A stretch of DNA of 26,448 bases, taken from the IMG/VR virus record IMGVR_UViG_3300032298_000905, positions 1-26,448 of that record, one strand, 5' to 3'. Made by a program: the position numbers and the translations under genes. The notes beneath the pieces are model-generated. The model saw only the letters and a program-made list of their open reading frames with translations, was not told where the DNA came from and did not search any database. This document shows, piece after piece, positions 15,185 through 22,900 of the stretch. This DNA is from a virus. Positions within the stretch are counted from its first letter, which is position 1, and each line of letters starts with the position of its first letter.

Positions 15185-15901
15185 TCATTCTTCATTTATT
15201 ATAGCACATTTATCATGATTTGTAATTTTATTCCACATTTTTCCATTTTTAATTTTGGTTATGTGTCCCTGGTTAACATTAAACATATTTGCTATTTGAT
15301 TTTGTGTTAAACTACCTTCCCAAGAAAGATTATAAATTTGTAAAATTTGCTCTTCATTCAATTTACTCATAGGATGAGAAGTTCCAGGAAATCTATTATT
15401 TAATTTTTTAATTGTTTCTGGCGAAAACTTTCTCCCTTTATTTGCTTTTGAAATTTTTTCCTTAACATCATCAGTATGAAATTTACCATAAAAAGGATTT
15501 TTTTCACCTTTCATATTTTCGCTCAAATTTTTTTTATATTCATCTGAATGAGTTTTTCCATACATTCCATTTTTTTCGCCTCGCACTCTTTCATTTATTA
15601 TTCCAGTTCCCTTTAATAAAGTATTTGGATTATGTAAAATTGAAAATCCTACAGATTTTTCATTAAAATTCATACACTTTGGATCATTTATATATTTGGA
15701 AATATATTCCTCCTCTTTTTTAAGAAGTTCTTCTTGGTTTTCACAAAATAAAATAATATCTCTTTTTAAATTAGATTTATCTTTAATAGATCTTATCCAT
15801 TTACCACTACCAAAATATCCATCATTTATATCATTGGTAGTATGCCTACCATAATAATATAAACCAGAAGAAGAATATGTTTTATAAATGAAATGAAACA
15901 T
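15185..15901 (-). CDS. GIY-YIG/NUMOD3 homing endonuclease (Seg-like), free-standing
   Basis: 238 aa. Residues ~5-70: GIY-YIG-type start IYKTYSSSGLYYYGRHT and GYFGSGK. Residues ~105-170: NUMOD3 DNA-binding repeats (GEKNGMYGKTHSDEYKK, GEKNPFYGKFHTDDVKEK, KGRKFSPETIKKL). C-terminus ~185-230: helix-turn-helix (LTQNQIANMFNVNQGHITKI). Such enzymes cut phage DNA lacking the gene and spread by repair. It lies between phoH and the exonuclease and looks more AT-rich than both. A TATAAATA element precedes it; its C-terminal end contains an early promoter for the next gene. T4 SegG lies next to gene 32 in a comparable region. Confidence 0.85.
   Translation of the reverse strand: MFHFIYKTYSSSGLYYYGRHTTNDINDGYFGSGKWIRSIKDKSNLKRDIILFCENQEELLKKEEEYISKYINDPKCMNFNEKSVGFSILHNPNTLLKGTGIINERVRGEKNGMYGKTHSDEYKKNLSENMKGEKNPFYGKFHTDDVKEKISKANKGRKFSPETIKKLNNRFPGTSHPMSKLNEEQILQIYNLSWEGSLTQNQIANMFNVNQGHITKIKNGKMWNKITNHDKCAIINEE
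15198..15226 (-). promoter_or_regulatory. Extended -10 sigma70 promoter for exonuclease-gp33-gp59 group
   Basis: Minus: ATTACA (15226-15221, 4/6), 17-bp spacer, TATAAT (15203-15198) preceded by TGC (extended -10). It lies inside the last codons of the homing endonuclease. Its 14-bp AAATGTGCTATAAT is identical to the promoter at 25968-25981. Confidence 0.65.
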
Positions 15902-15933
15902 GAAATAATAGGTATAGTAAAAGAATATTTAAT

Positions 15934-15941
15934 TATTTATA
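15934..15941 (-). promoter_or_regulatory. Late promoter element for homing endonuclease (TATAAATA)
   Basis: Exact T4 late consensus TATAAATA on minus, overlapping the phoH stop codon and 32 nt before the endonuclease ATG. Confidence 0.6.
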
Positions 15942-16692
15942 GTCCAAGTTCATGTTTAGCAATTAGATATTCCTTAACTAAACCTGAGCGAATCACATCC
16001 TCAATGCCAAACTCTATTATATCAAAGGATGGCATTTTACGCAAGATGCTCATGAAGTCGATGATCCCATTACGCTCATTGGTCTTGATGAGGTCAGATT
16101 GACTGGCATCACCACAGAACATGATCTTAGAATTTTCCCCAACACGGGTGATGATAGAATCAAGTTCGTGGCTCGTACAGTTCTGAAACTCATCCACAAT
16201 TATAATGGAGTTGTCAAGTGTGGTTCCGCGAAGAAATGAAGTGCTCCAAAACTTAATGGTCTCTTGGGATTTAATGTTTCCATACAGCATCTCAAATTGA
16301 GATTCTGTTGACATTTGGAACATATATTTCACCATATTCTTATAAGGAATCTGGTAAATATCTGACTTATCCTCATAAGAACCAGGAAGAAAACCAATTT
16401 CTCTGGTTGCTACAAGAGATCTAACAAGATATATTTTTTCGAATGGTGTTTTTTCATCTAGGACTTCTCTAAGAGCATTATAGAGAGTAATGAAAGTTTT
16501 ACCAGTTCCGGCACAACCATAAGCAACGATATGTTTTTGTGAGGCATAAGAATCAAAAAGTTTTTTTTGATTGTCAGTTAATGGTTCGACATTAATTAAT
16601 GAATCAGAGTTAATTGGTTTTTTAGTTTTTCTTTGTCGTGTAGAATCTCCAAATTCAGTTTGCTGATCGTTAGACTTTCTTCTTCTTGCCAT
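15937..16692 (-). CDS. phoH: PhoH-family P-loop ATPase
   Basis: 251 aa. Walker A GCAGTGKT at residues ~59-66, Walker B SIIIVDEFQN near ~165-175, plus CGDASQ after it, giving the PhoH/RecD-like core; the basic N-terminus (MARRRKSNDQQ) is short. PhoH genes are frequent in marine phages; a link to phosphate stress or RNA metabolism is proposed for the family but not settled. It follows the 80-aa gene by 9 bp. Confidence 0.92.
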   Translation of the reverse strand: MARRRKSNDQQTEFGDSTRQRKTKKPINSDSLINVEPLTDNQKKLFDSYASQKHIVAYGCAGTGKTFITLYNALREVLDEKTPFEKIYLVRSLVATREIGFLPGSYEDKSDIYQIPYKNMVKYMFQMSTESQFEMLYGNIKSQETIKFWSTSFLRGTTLDNSIIIVDEFQNCTSHELDSIITRVGENSKIMFCGDASQSDLIKTNERNGIIDFMSILRKMPSFDIIEFGIEDVIRSGLVKEYLIAKHELGL

Positions 16693-16701
16693 ATGTTTAG
16701 T

Positions 16702-16944
16702 TTAGATTTTTTTTACTCTTGAACCAGGAGCCTTGCTTGCCTTATGAAGTACATCGTTCCATCCAGGGTTTTTGGCGATTAACTTATTTTGCCAATCTCC
16801 AACTTCCCCTGGGGTTGCACAACCTTCAGACCAATTCCGTTTCCATTCGGGGTTGTCCTGATACCACTGTGTGATGTCATGAACACTCATTTCAATCACT
16901 TTCGTCTCACCAGTTTCTTTGTTTATAATCGGATAAATTGCCAT
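16702..16944 (-). CDS. Small conserved T4-like phage protein
   Basis: 80 aa. Sequence style YPIINKETGETKVIEMSVHD, then DNPEWKRNWSEG, GDWQNKLIAKNPGWNDVLHK and PGSRVKKI is common in T4-like marine phages; the layout resembles FmdB-like small proteins but lacks the zinc-binding Cys pairs (a single Cys is seen). Function unknown. A CATAAATA element 22 nt before the ATG suggests late expression. Confidence 0.75.
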   Translation of the reverse strand: MAIYPIINKETGETKVIEMSVHDITQWYQDNPEWKRNWSEGCATPGEVGDWQNKLIAKNPGWNDVLHKASKAPGSRVKKI

Positions 16945-16966
16945 TGTTTATAATAATTTACAAAAA

Positions 16967-16974
16967 TATTTATG
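16967..16974 (-). promoter_or_regulatory. Late promoter element for 80-aa gene (CATAAATA)
   Basis: CATAAATA on minus overlaps the thyX stop codon and lies 22 nt before ATG 16944. Confidence 0.45.
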
Positions 16975-17725
16975 GACTCAAACGTGCCTTATGAAGCCTC
17001 TTCTCTTCATAATAACTAAAGATCTCAGGAACCCATGGTTTGATCACGGGAACCATACCTTCACATAATGCCTGAATTTCTAACTGGGCATCCAGTTTTG
17101 CTCTAAGATCTAAGAAATGAAGTGCGGATCTTAATGAAAATGAAACTACAAAGTTTTGGCGAATATTCTGTGGAAGATAATCCCGAAGATGTTCTTCTGC
17201 CATACCACGATTCTCAAATAGATCTGTATAACGCTCAGATGCCTCTACACACAACTTTAGTTCTCGTTCATAGTCTTTCTGTGTCCATTCATACTTGTGC
17301 CCTTTGCGGTCAAGGTAGAGACCTTCTGGACGCACATAGAAAACTTCTTGAGGTCTTAGTTCGCCTTTGGCAACCTTCAGAACACGACGACCAGTATATC
17401 GTTGAGATTGAACATCAAAAGTTATCCCAACGCGATGAGTTCTTGCCTGAACCATTACATTATGAACAAATCCAACACAGTCCAAAGAAATCGTAGGATG
17501 CTCCAATGGACCCCAGTGCCCACGTTCATTTGCAAGTAGTTTATCAATAACCCATTTACCACAATCTTTCTCATTTGGTGGAAATATTGTATGAATAGGT
17601 TCTTCGGAGTAATCATTCTTACCACCTTGCCACACCAAAGTTTGGGGAAGTTGTGTCTGCCTAATCATCACAACTTTCATATTTTGATCTAATTCTAGAA
17701 GATCTTTTGCTCTAATAGGTTTCAT
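16970..17725 (-). CDS. thyX: Flavin-dependent thymidylate synthase ThyX
   Basis: 251 aa. ThyX core: WGPLEHPTISLDCVGFVHNV, the motif RTHRVGITFDVQSQRYTGRR, YLPQNIRQNFVVSFSLRSAL HFLDLR and a C-terminal helical part. It makes dTMP from dUMP using FAD, NADPH and methylene-THF. The ThyX signature RHRx7S appears in a variant form (Arg-Thr-His-Arg ... Ser-x-Arg-Tyr); the Ser and Arg near the active site are kept. ATG 17725 overlaps the stop of the upstream small ORF (ATGA). Confidence 0.93.
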   Translation of the reverse strand: MKPIRAKDLLELDQNMKVVMIRQTQLPQTLVWQGGKNDYSEEPIHTIFPPNEKDCGKWVIDKLLANERGHWGPLEHPTISLDCVGFVHNVMVQARTHRVGITFDVQSQRYTGRRVLKVAKGELRPQEVFYVRPEGLYLDRKGHKYEWTQKDYERELKLCVEASERYTDLFENRGMAEEHLRDYLPQNIRQNFVVSFSLRSALHFLDLRAKLDAQLEIQALCEGMVPVIKPWVPEIFSYYEEKRLHKARLSP

Positions 17726-17886
17726 TTCTTTCCAAATCCTTTCGACGTTTTCTTTTCCAATACTTCAAGTTCTCCCTTCAACATTCGAAGTTGAGACTTC
17801 ATCTCTCTAAGTTGCTCATCAGAATATAAGTGATCCTGTTTGACCAATTTATCCATTAATTTAATTAGTTTCTTTGCTCTTGTCAT
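17722..17886 (-). CDS. Small coiled-coil-like conserved protein
   Basis: 54 aa: MTRAKKLIKLMDKLVKQDHL, then YSDEQLREMKSQLRMLKGEL and a Lys-rich end. All-helical, basic. Overlaps thyX by 4 bp and the upstream 41-aa gene by 26 bp, a translational-coupling arrangement. This type of mini-protein recurs in cyanophage genomes next to thyX; function unknown. Confidence 0.7.
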   Translation of the reverse strand: MTRAKKLIKLMDKLVKQDHLYSDEQLREMKSQLRMLKGELEVLEKKTSKGFGKK

Positions 17887-17986
17887 TCAGTGTTCTCTTA
17901 GGTTCATCAAGTTCCAATTCTTTTTTCAGGGAATATAGTAGTAATTCTAAATTGCGTATGATGAGTTTTATTTTGTCTCTGTCCAT
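17861..17986 (-). CDS. Very small conserved protein
   Basis: 41 aa: MDRDKIKLIIRNLELLLYSL, KKELELDEPK, RTLNDKSKETN. A single amphipathic helix. First gene after the sigma70 promoter at 18010-18038, coupled to the 54-aa gene. Function not recognised. Confidence 0.6.
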   Translation of the reverse strand: MDRDKIKLIIRNLELLLYSLKKELELDEPKRTLNDKSKETN

Positions 17987-18009
17987 TTTATTGGGTGGTG
18001 ACTTTGATC

Positions 18010-18038
18010 ATTCTACACAAAAAAAGGGATCATGTCAA
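18010..18038 (-). promoter_or_regulatory. Sigma70-type promoter for small ORFs-thyX group
   Basis: Minus: TTGACA (18038-18033), 17-bp spacer containing T7, TAGAAT (18015-18010). About 24 bp before ATG 17986. Confidence 0.85.
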
Positions 18039-18051
18039 GACCCCCCCTACC

Positions 18052-18450
18052 TCATTTCCTTTTTTTCTTTTCGGGAGGCTTGTATCCCCACACTCGGGGA
18101 TTAACTCTTCCCTTTGTCCACTCAATAAATTTCAAATCAGTTCCAAATTTATCATAATACATGTCAAATATATGAACCTGTTTATTTCCCCGAGTAATAT
18201 CATGATAGATTTTATCTTCATGAATATAAGAAATTATAAAAGAATCATTTGGCAATTGTGGATTTTCGGAATCTAATTTATTACATCTCTGTTGAATGAT
18301 TTCACATCCGTAAATCTGCCGTGAAAGTTCCTTTTCATGTTCAGACCAAGGATCTGAAGGTGTATTAGATAACTTATCCTTGTCTGCGGACATTGTACTT
18401 CCCTTCGTTTTACTTTCCAATGTTATTTCCTCATTATTAAAATTTTTCAA
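18052..18450 (-). CDS. Conserved phage hypothetical protein
   Basis: 132 aa. N-terminal ~35 residues are polar and disordered. The core SEHEKELSRQIYGCEIIQQR, then YHDITRGNKQVHIFDMYYDK and FGTDLKFIEWTKGRVNPRVWG looks like a family seen in T4-like cyanophages. Function unknown. It starts 1 bp after the stop of the 201-aa gene. The first ATG (18450) gives an N-terminal extension; a start at MSADKD (residue 20) is possible. Confidence 0.6.
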   Translation of the reverse strand: MKNFNNEEITLESKTKGSTMSADKDKLSNTPSDPWSEHEKELSRQIYGCEIIQQRCNKLDSENPQLPNDSFIISYIHEDKIYHDITRGNKQVHIFDMYYDKFGTDLKFIEWTKGRVNPRVWGYKPPEKKKRK

Positions 18451-19056
18451 TCAACCACGATTTCCCCACTGAATATCCGGATATGCCTGAGAAACAATGT
18501 CCTTCGTAATCTTATACTTAGTATCCAGTTTCTTATCCTTTACAAGGCATAGAATTTCAGCTTCTAGTGGATGAAGACCTTGAAGAATATTGATGAACAT
18601 ACTTTCTCTACGAAGAGAACTAAGTCCATCATTACCACCTTTTACAAAATTATAAAATTTCTGAAATTCTTTACGAATTGAAGATCTCCCCTGATCCTGA
18701 GAACCTAAAGAATTGGATCCAAGTTCCCCCATTTTACTTACAGCATCACTAATCTTTTCAGAAAGAGTTCCACTGAAAGAATTTTGTTCACTGGTTGCTG
18801 CGTATGGAACATCTCCAGGAGGAAGAACTGATACTATAGTTTCATCAAAGTTCCAAATGAATATGGATTTGATGGAAGGGTGTTCATATTTCTTCAGAAG
18901 TTCTACCTTTTTTGCATTTGTTCTTTGCTTTGACACAAGATTTAATACTTCAAAGGTAAATGGATTTGCAGGTAAATCCTCTGATACTGGAGTTTCTACT
19001 GGTACTGTTGTCTTTTTAACTGTAGTTGTTGCCTTTTTAGTTGTTGTGGTTGCCAT
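18451..19056 (-). CDS. Conserved phage protein (DUF6433-like)
   Basis: 201 aa. N-terminal Lys/Thr/Val-rich tail (MATTTTKKATTTVKKTTV). The core ANPFTFEVLNLVSKQRTNAK, then IFIWNFDETIVSVLPPGDVPY, FYNFVKGGNDGLSSLRRESM, LQGLHPLEAEILCLVKDKKL and AYPDIQWGNRG is a well-kept family in T4-like marine phages. I believe it is DUF6433 but could not check. Function unknown; the surrounding genes are replication and regulation. Confidence 0.7.
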   Translation of the reverse strand: MATTTTKKATTTVKKTTVPVETPVSEDLPANPFTFEVLNLVSKQRTNAKKVELLKKYEHPSIKSIFIWNFDETIVSVLPPGDVPYAATSEQNSFSGTLSEKISDAVSKMGELGSNSLGSQDQGRSSIRKEFQKFYNFVKGGNDGLSSLRRESMFINILQGLHPLEAEILCLVKDKKLDTKYKITKDIVSQAYPDIQWGNRG

Positions 19057-19079
19057 AATTATAGTTAATAAAAAATAAA

Positions 19080-19328
19080 TTAATCTTCGTCTTCTTCATC
19101 GGATTCTTCATCCCCATTTAGAAAATATTCAGGATCAAATCTTACAGAAACAATTTCTTGATCTATAAATTCACCTTCCTTATTAAAAAATTCTGGATGA
19201 TATTGATGATTGTTACTATTTTCTTGGTAGTTCATAAGGAACTCTCTAGAGACCCAACCAATTACAATTCCCAATATGAAAAACATTACAATTAGAAATG
19301 AACCGAATACTAGACTAGTTGCTAACAT
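19080..19328 (-). CDS. Small single-pass membrane protein with acidic tail
   Basis: 82 aa. Residues ~4-26 form one hydrophobic helix (LVFGSFLIVMFFILGIVIGW). The C-terminus ends in a run of Glu/Asp (DEESDEEDED). CGGAG lies about 9 nt before ATG. Inferred to sit in the host inner membrane with the acidic tail free; role unknown. Confidence 0.7.
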   Translation of the reverse strand: MLATSLVFGSFLIVMFFILGIVIGWVSREFLMNYQENSNNHQYHPEFFNKEGEFIDQEIVSVRFDPEYFLNGDEESDEEDED

Positions 19329-19349
19329 TTTTTTTCTCCGGGAAACTAT

Positions 19350-19532
19350 TTACTTCTTCCTTGATTGGAAGGAAAACTCAAAGTTGATGGTTACTTCCCG
19401 ATTAAGAAAGCAAATCATCTTTTCGAAAATTATATGAAAAGGTTTGGTCTGCTTTCTTTTCCCTCCACTAAGCATGAGTTCAATTCCACGATTTATGTGG
19501 ATCTCTGTTTTATTTATATTTGTATCAGACAA
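19350..19532 (-). CDS. Small basic protein, unknown
   Basis: 60 aa if it starts at TTG 19532, overlapping the glutaredoxin stop by 8 bp. A shorter version from ATG 19475 (MLSGGKRKQTKPFHIIFEKM, 41 aa) has GGA 9 nt upstream. The frame fills the gap between glutaredoxin and the membrane protein and is basic with a beta-like end (VTINFEFSFQSRKK). Probably real because of tight packing, but no family is recognised. Confidence 0.5.
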   Translation of the reverse strand: MSDTNINKTEIHINRGIELMLSGGKRKQTKPFHIIFEKMICFLNREVTINFEFSFQSRKK

Positions 19533-19761
19533 TTTGATTTTCTTTCAAAAATTTAACGGTATCCACATAACCACCCAGTTTTTTATCATCACAAATTACT
19601 TGAGGAAATGTAGAACCTTCCCCAAATTCCGAATAAAACTCTTCTCGTGTGAAGTGCTCATCAAAATTATACACCACAAAGTTACTTCCCGTCAACTCCA
19701 GGACTTGTTTAACCTTGTAGCAATATGGACAATCATTTTTAGTATAGACTACAAAATTCAT
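19525..19761 (-). CDS. Glutaredoxin
   Basis: 78 aa. Thioredoxin-fold mini-protein with redox motif CPYC at residues 11-14 and the TFPQVICDD cis-Pro segment near residue 52, then LGGYVDT. Likely reduces phage ribonucleotide reductase or other disulphides with host glutathione. It lies 38 bp past the small-RNA terminator. A TATAAATT element 25 nt before the ATG could be its late promoter. Confidence 0.93.
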   Translation of the reverse strand: MNFVVYTKNDCPYCYKVKQVLELTGSNFVVYNFDEHFTREEFYSEFGEGSTFPQVICDDKKLGGYVDTVKFLKENQIV

Positions 19762-19786
19762 AATTGGTATTAATAAGATTTACTGT

Positions 19787-19794
19787 AATTTATA
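19787..19794 (-). promoter_or_regulatory. Possible late promoter element for glutaredoxin (TATAAATT)
   Basis: TATAAATT on minus (7/8 to T4 late TATAAATA), between the terminator at 19799 and ATG 19761, 25 nt before it. Confidence 0.4.
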
Positions 19795-19798
19795 TAAG

Positions 19799-19825
19799 AA
19801 AAAAGAGGGGATTTCTCCCCCCTTT
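19799..19825 (-). terminator. Intrinsic terminator of candidate small RNA
   Basis: Minus: AAAGGGGGGA, loop GAAA, TCCCCTCTTT, i.e. a 10-bp stem with one G-T pair and a GNRA-like tetraloop, ending in a run of six T. Confidence 0.88.
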
Positions 19826-19896
19826 ATATACCACCAACTCACTTCCCCACCACGGGAAGATCTTGAGTTCCCGAAGTCACAAGGAACTTCAAGACC
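19799..19896 (-). ncRNA. Candidate phage small RNA, ~98 nt, own promoter and terminator
   Basis: From the expected start near 19896 (6 nt past the -10) to the T-run at 19799. Hairpin 1: 19896-19890 with 19865-19859, and 19888-19883 with 19871-19866 (13 bp, bulged A19889, 11-nt loop). Hairpin 2: 19859-19854 with 19847-19842 (CTTCCC/GGGAAG, 6-nt loop), sharing one base with hairpin 1. Then the terminator. No ATG; the longest GTG frame is 13 codons. Does not look like a tRNA. It could be a trans-acting RNA or a leader controlling read-through into glutaredoxin. Confidence 0.65.
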
Positions 19897-19901
19897 TCTG
19901 T

Positions 19902-19930
19902 ATTATAGGACGATTCTTGAGGTTTGTCAA
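19902..19930 (-). promoter_or_regulatory. Consensus sigma70 promoter of candidate small RNA
   Basis: Minus: TTGACA (19930-19925), 17-bp spacer, TATAAT (19907-19902), a perfect match to both boxes. It starts 12 bp after the stop of the 1200-aa gene. Confidence 0.9.
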
Positions 19931-19942
19931 GGGGGTAGGGAG

Positions 19943-22900
19943 TCAAAATCCAAGATTCTTTTGTCGAACAAATTTTAAATCATAGGATGTATAAGTAATT
20001 GGCATGGTTGAAATGTTATAAGGATATTGGTGGGGTTTATAATTCCAAATACAATGATGATTTATTACTCCATTCGAATCTGCCACATATCCACTCCATT
20101 GTGATCCCCACTTCTCTTCCATATAATAATGATTTGAAGTATGGGCATGATCCAATTTCTCTTTCAAACTCATATCAGTTCTCCAAGTTTGGGAACCAGT
20201 TGTTTCATAATTTTTTTCACCATGAAGATATGGTAAATTCATGTCGTATATTATAACATTTTGTTTTTGAGTTCGAATAAAATAATCACAATCTTCAACA
20301 TAAGCAGGATAAAAATTCTCATCAAATAATCCACATTTTTCAACCACCCAATCTTTAAGTAAGAATATATCCCACTGGGATTCCTTTCCTTTAATTATAC
20401 CATATTGATCATCTTTTTCCCTTTCAAATAATTCTTTAAGAAGACCTGGAGAAAATGCAACATCATGATTCACAATTAACCAATAAGGATCCATCATGTG
20501 AGTTTTAATAATTAAATTCCAAGATCCAGAAACTCCAATATTTGCTGGAAGATTGCAAATTTTAATTTTTCCAATAAATTTATGTTGAGTTTTAGAAAGT
20601 TTTTCTAAATCATCATCAAGTTCTCCTCTTCCATTATTATTGATTACACATAATTCTTTAACCGGATAATCAATACTATCAACTAATCTTTGTAACCAAT
20701 GAAATCCATTAACAATCGGGACTCCAATTACTGGAATTGGATTAAGTTTTTTTTTTTCCAATACGGTTAATCCGTTATTATTTGTCTTATGAATTTTAAA
20801 TTGCCATTCTGGATTACTGATTGTAAATTCAATAATTGCCGGGAGAAGACCCATAGGATTTTCAATATAACCAGTTACAATTTCACCCGAACTGGAATTT
20901 GAACATTTTTCTCCCGTAACTCCATAAGTTTGAGTATCATGAAATGCTATGTACTTTTTAACTTTTTTGGAATGAGTTTGAAGTTCATGTTTTAACTGCT
21001 CATACTGATGCCAAGTATCAATAAACAATAAATCAGTATCTTCGATTTCAATATTGAGAACATCGGATTCAACATAAGAAACATCTTTACCCTGTTTCTT
21101 TGCTACATCAAAAAGATGATTTACATTTGAATCAATGCTAAGATCATATGATCTCAGTTTAGCACTAGTATTTAAAAATGCTCTAGTACTTGAACCAGTT
21201 CTTACTCCAAATTCGGTGATGTGGGAGCATTCTTTTGCAATTTCATATAGAACTGGAAGATTTTGATTAATATCACTTTCAATTTTACAAGCATTTTGAT
21301 ATTCTTCTTCAAAGAAATTTTCACTAATTACAATATTTTTAATTTTAGTCACAGGAATCTCCACTCCCATTTTAGTTAAATTTTCATCTACTGCCTTTGA
21401 ATATTGTTCAGATAAAGAATAATTTTGTCTTAAATCTAAAAATATTTCCTTACACTCTTTATCCTTACCCCACCAATATCCAGAAACTGCCTTTTCGAAA
21501 AGTAAACAATATTTACCTAGATATTCCACATCAGTACGAAGAGGAGGATAAGATTCATGATCTGCAAACATCAATCCTTGATCTGCATAAATGTAACAAT
21601 CCTGCCACCATGCTCTTCTTTCGGCAAATCTACTCAAAAGAAAATATGCTTCAGGTCTCCTAGGCATTAGGCAAAGTGCTCGCTCAAGAAGAGATTTTGC
21701 ACTGCCATCTCTAGTACCTTGTTTATCGTAGCAATATGATGCCCGAATTAGTGATTCATATGCAAGATTATCATCTTCAGATCTTTCAGCAGATCTCAAA
21801 AAGTATGATAGTGCTGGAGCAGTATGTCCAGAATTCTCATACCATACTCCCAAATTAAAATTATTAACTGAATTTTCAGTATCCAAAGAATACTTAGTTA
21901 ATAATCTTTCCAATTGATTTTTTTCAATAGGATTTTCAGGTAAGAGATAATTTTTAACTCTTAAAAGATTCCAAATAATATCAGGAAGATTTTCTGTTGG
22001 ATATTTTTTAAGTATTTGATTTACATTCCCAGAAGGAGAAATTTGCCCTTCTTCAGGAAAATAAGATCTCATAAATTCAACATGCTCTTCTTTAGTGTAA
22101 TTTTTATTCAAAAGCATTTCTAAATTATCATTTGCATGACAAAATGATTGAAATTTATATACCCTATCTTCCGAAGATTGCATCCAGGCAAAATGCCATC
22201 CCAAATCTAAAAATATTTGATTATTATCTCCAGCATATAAAAATTCAAAATTTTCTCCATTTCGAATATGAGTTGCTGAATTTTGTTCTAAATGTTTTTT
22301 CAAACACATAAACATAGATTGATCCCAAGGTTCTCTATTCCCAGATTTATCATAAACTCTCAAGTCTGCTCTACCTTCAAGGAGAACCAAGGGAACTTTT
22401 AAAATGCTAGAATTATATTTAACTATATCACTTAGGAAATTAATATTGTTGGGATTAATAATCTCATCACAATCACTAACAATAAAAATAGTATCGTCAT
22501 CAAATTTATCTAAAACATTCTTAATTGCATCTCTTTGGAATCTTTCTCTACTTCCAACTTTGGCACTTGAAGAAAATCTAATATCATAATCTATAGTTGG
22601 TGGGCCTACAGATTCATCAGACATATCCAATTCAATCAGATGTATCTTATCTTTCGGTAAATTAAGTTCTTCAATTACTTGTCTGCAAGTGAATTCTTTT
22701 TGATTTCCACTATGAGTATAATTTCCATCCACAATTACAAATAAATCTACATGATCTTTTAAAAGATTTATTCTAAGTTCTAATAATTCCTTTTCATTAA
22801 AATAAGGAAAGCAATCGACAACATTATACTTTTTCATTTTATTTTTCCAATAACTTAATACAATTTCATGGGCAACTTTGTGATTATTTTTTTGTCCGGC

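Noticed and set aside
16205-16235. TTGACA and TATAAT near each other inside phoH on minus
   Set aside because: The boxes are separated by only about 7-8 bp, far from the needed 16-18.
17995-18276. Plus-strand frames over 17874-18276
   Set aside because: They cross a strong minus-strand promoter and lie antisense to the 132-aa gene and small conserved ORFs; no coding signature was seen.
19826-19900. tRNA or known riboswitch in the small RNA region
   Set aside because: No cloverleaf with TTCGA-type T-loop and acceptor stem could be drawn, and the glutamine riboswitch core was not found by eye.
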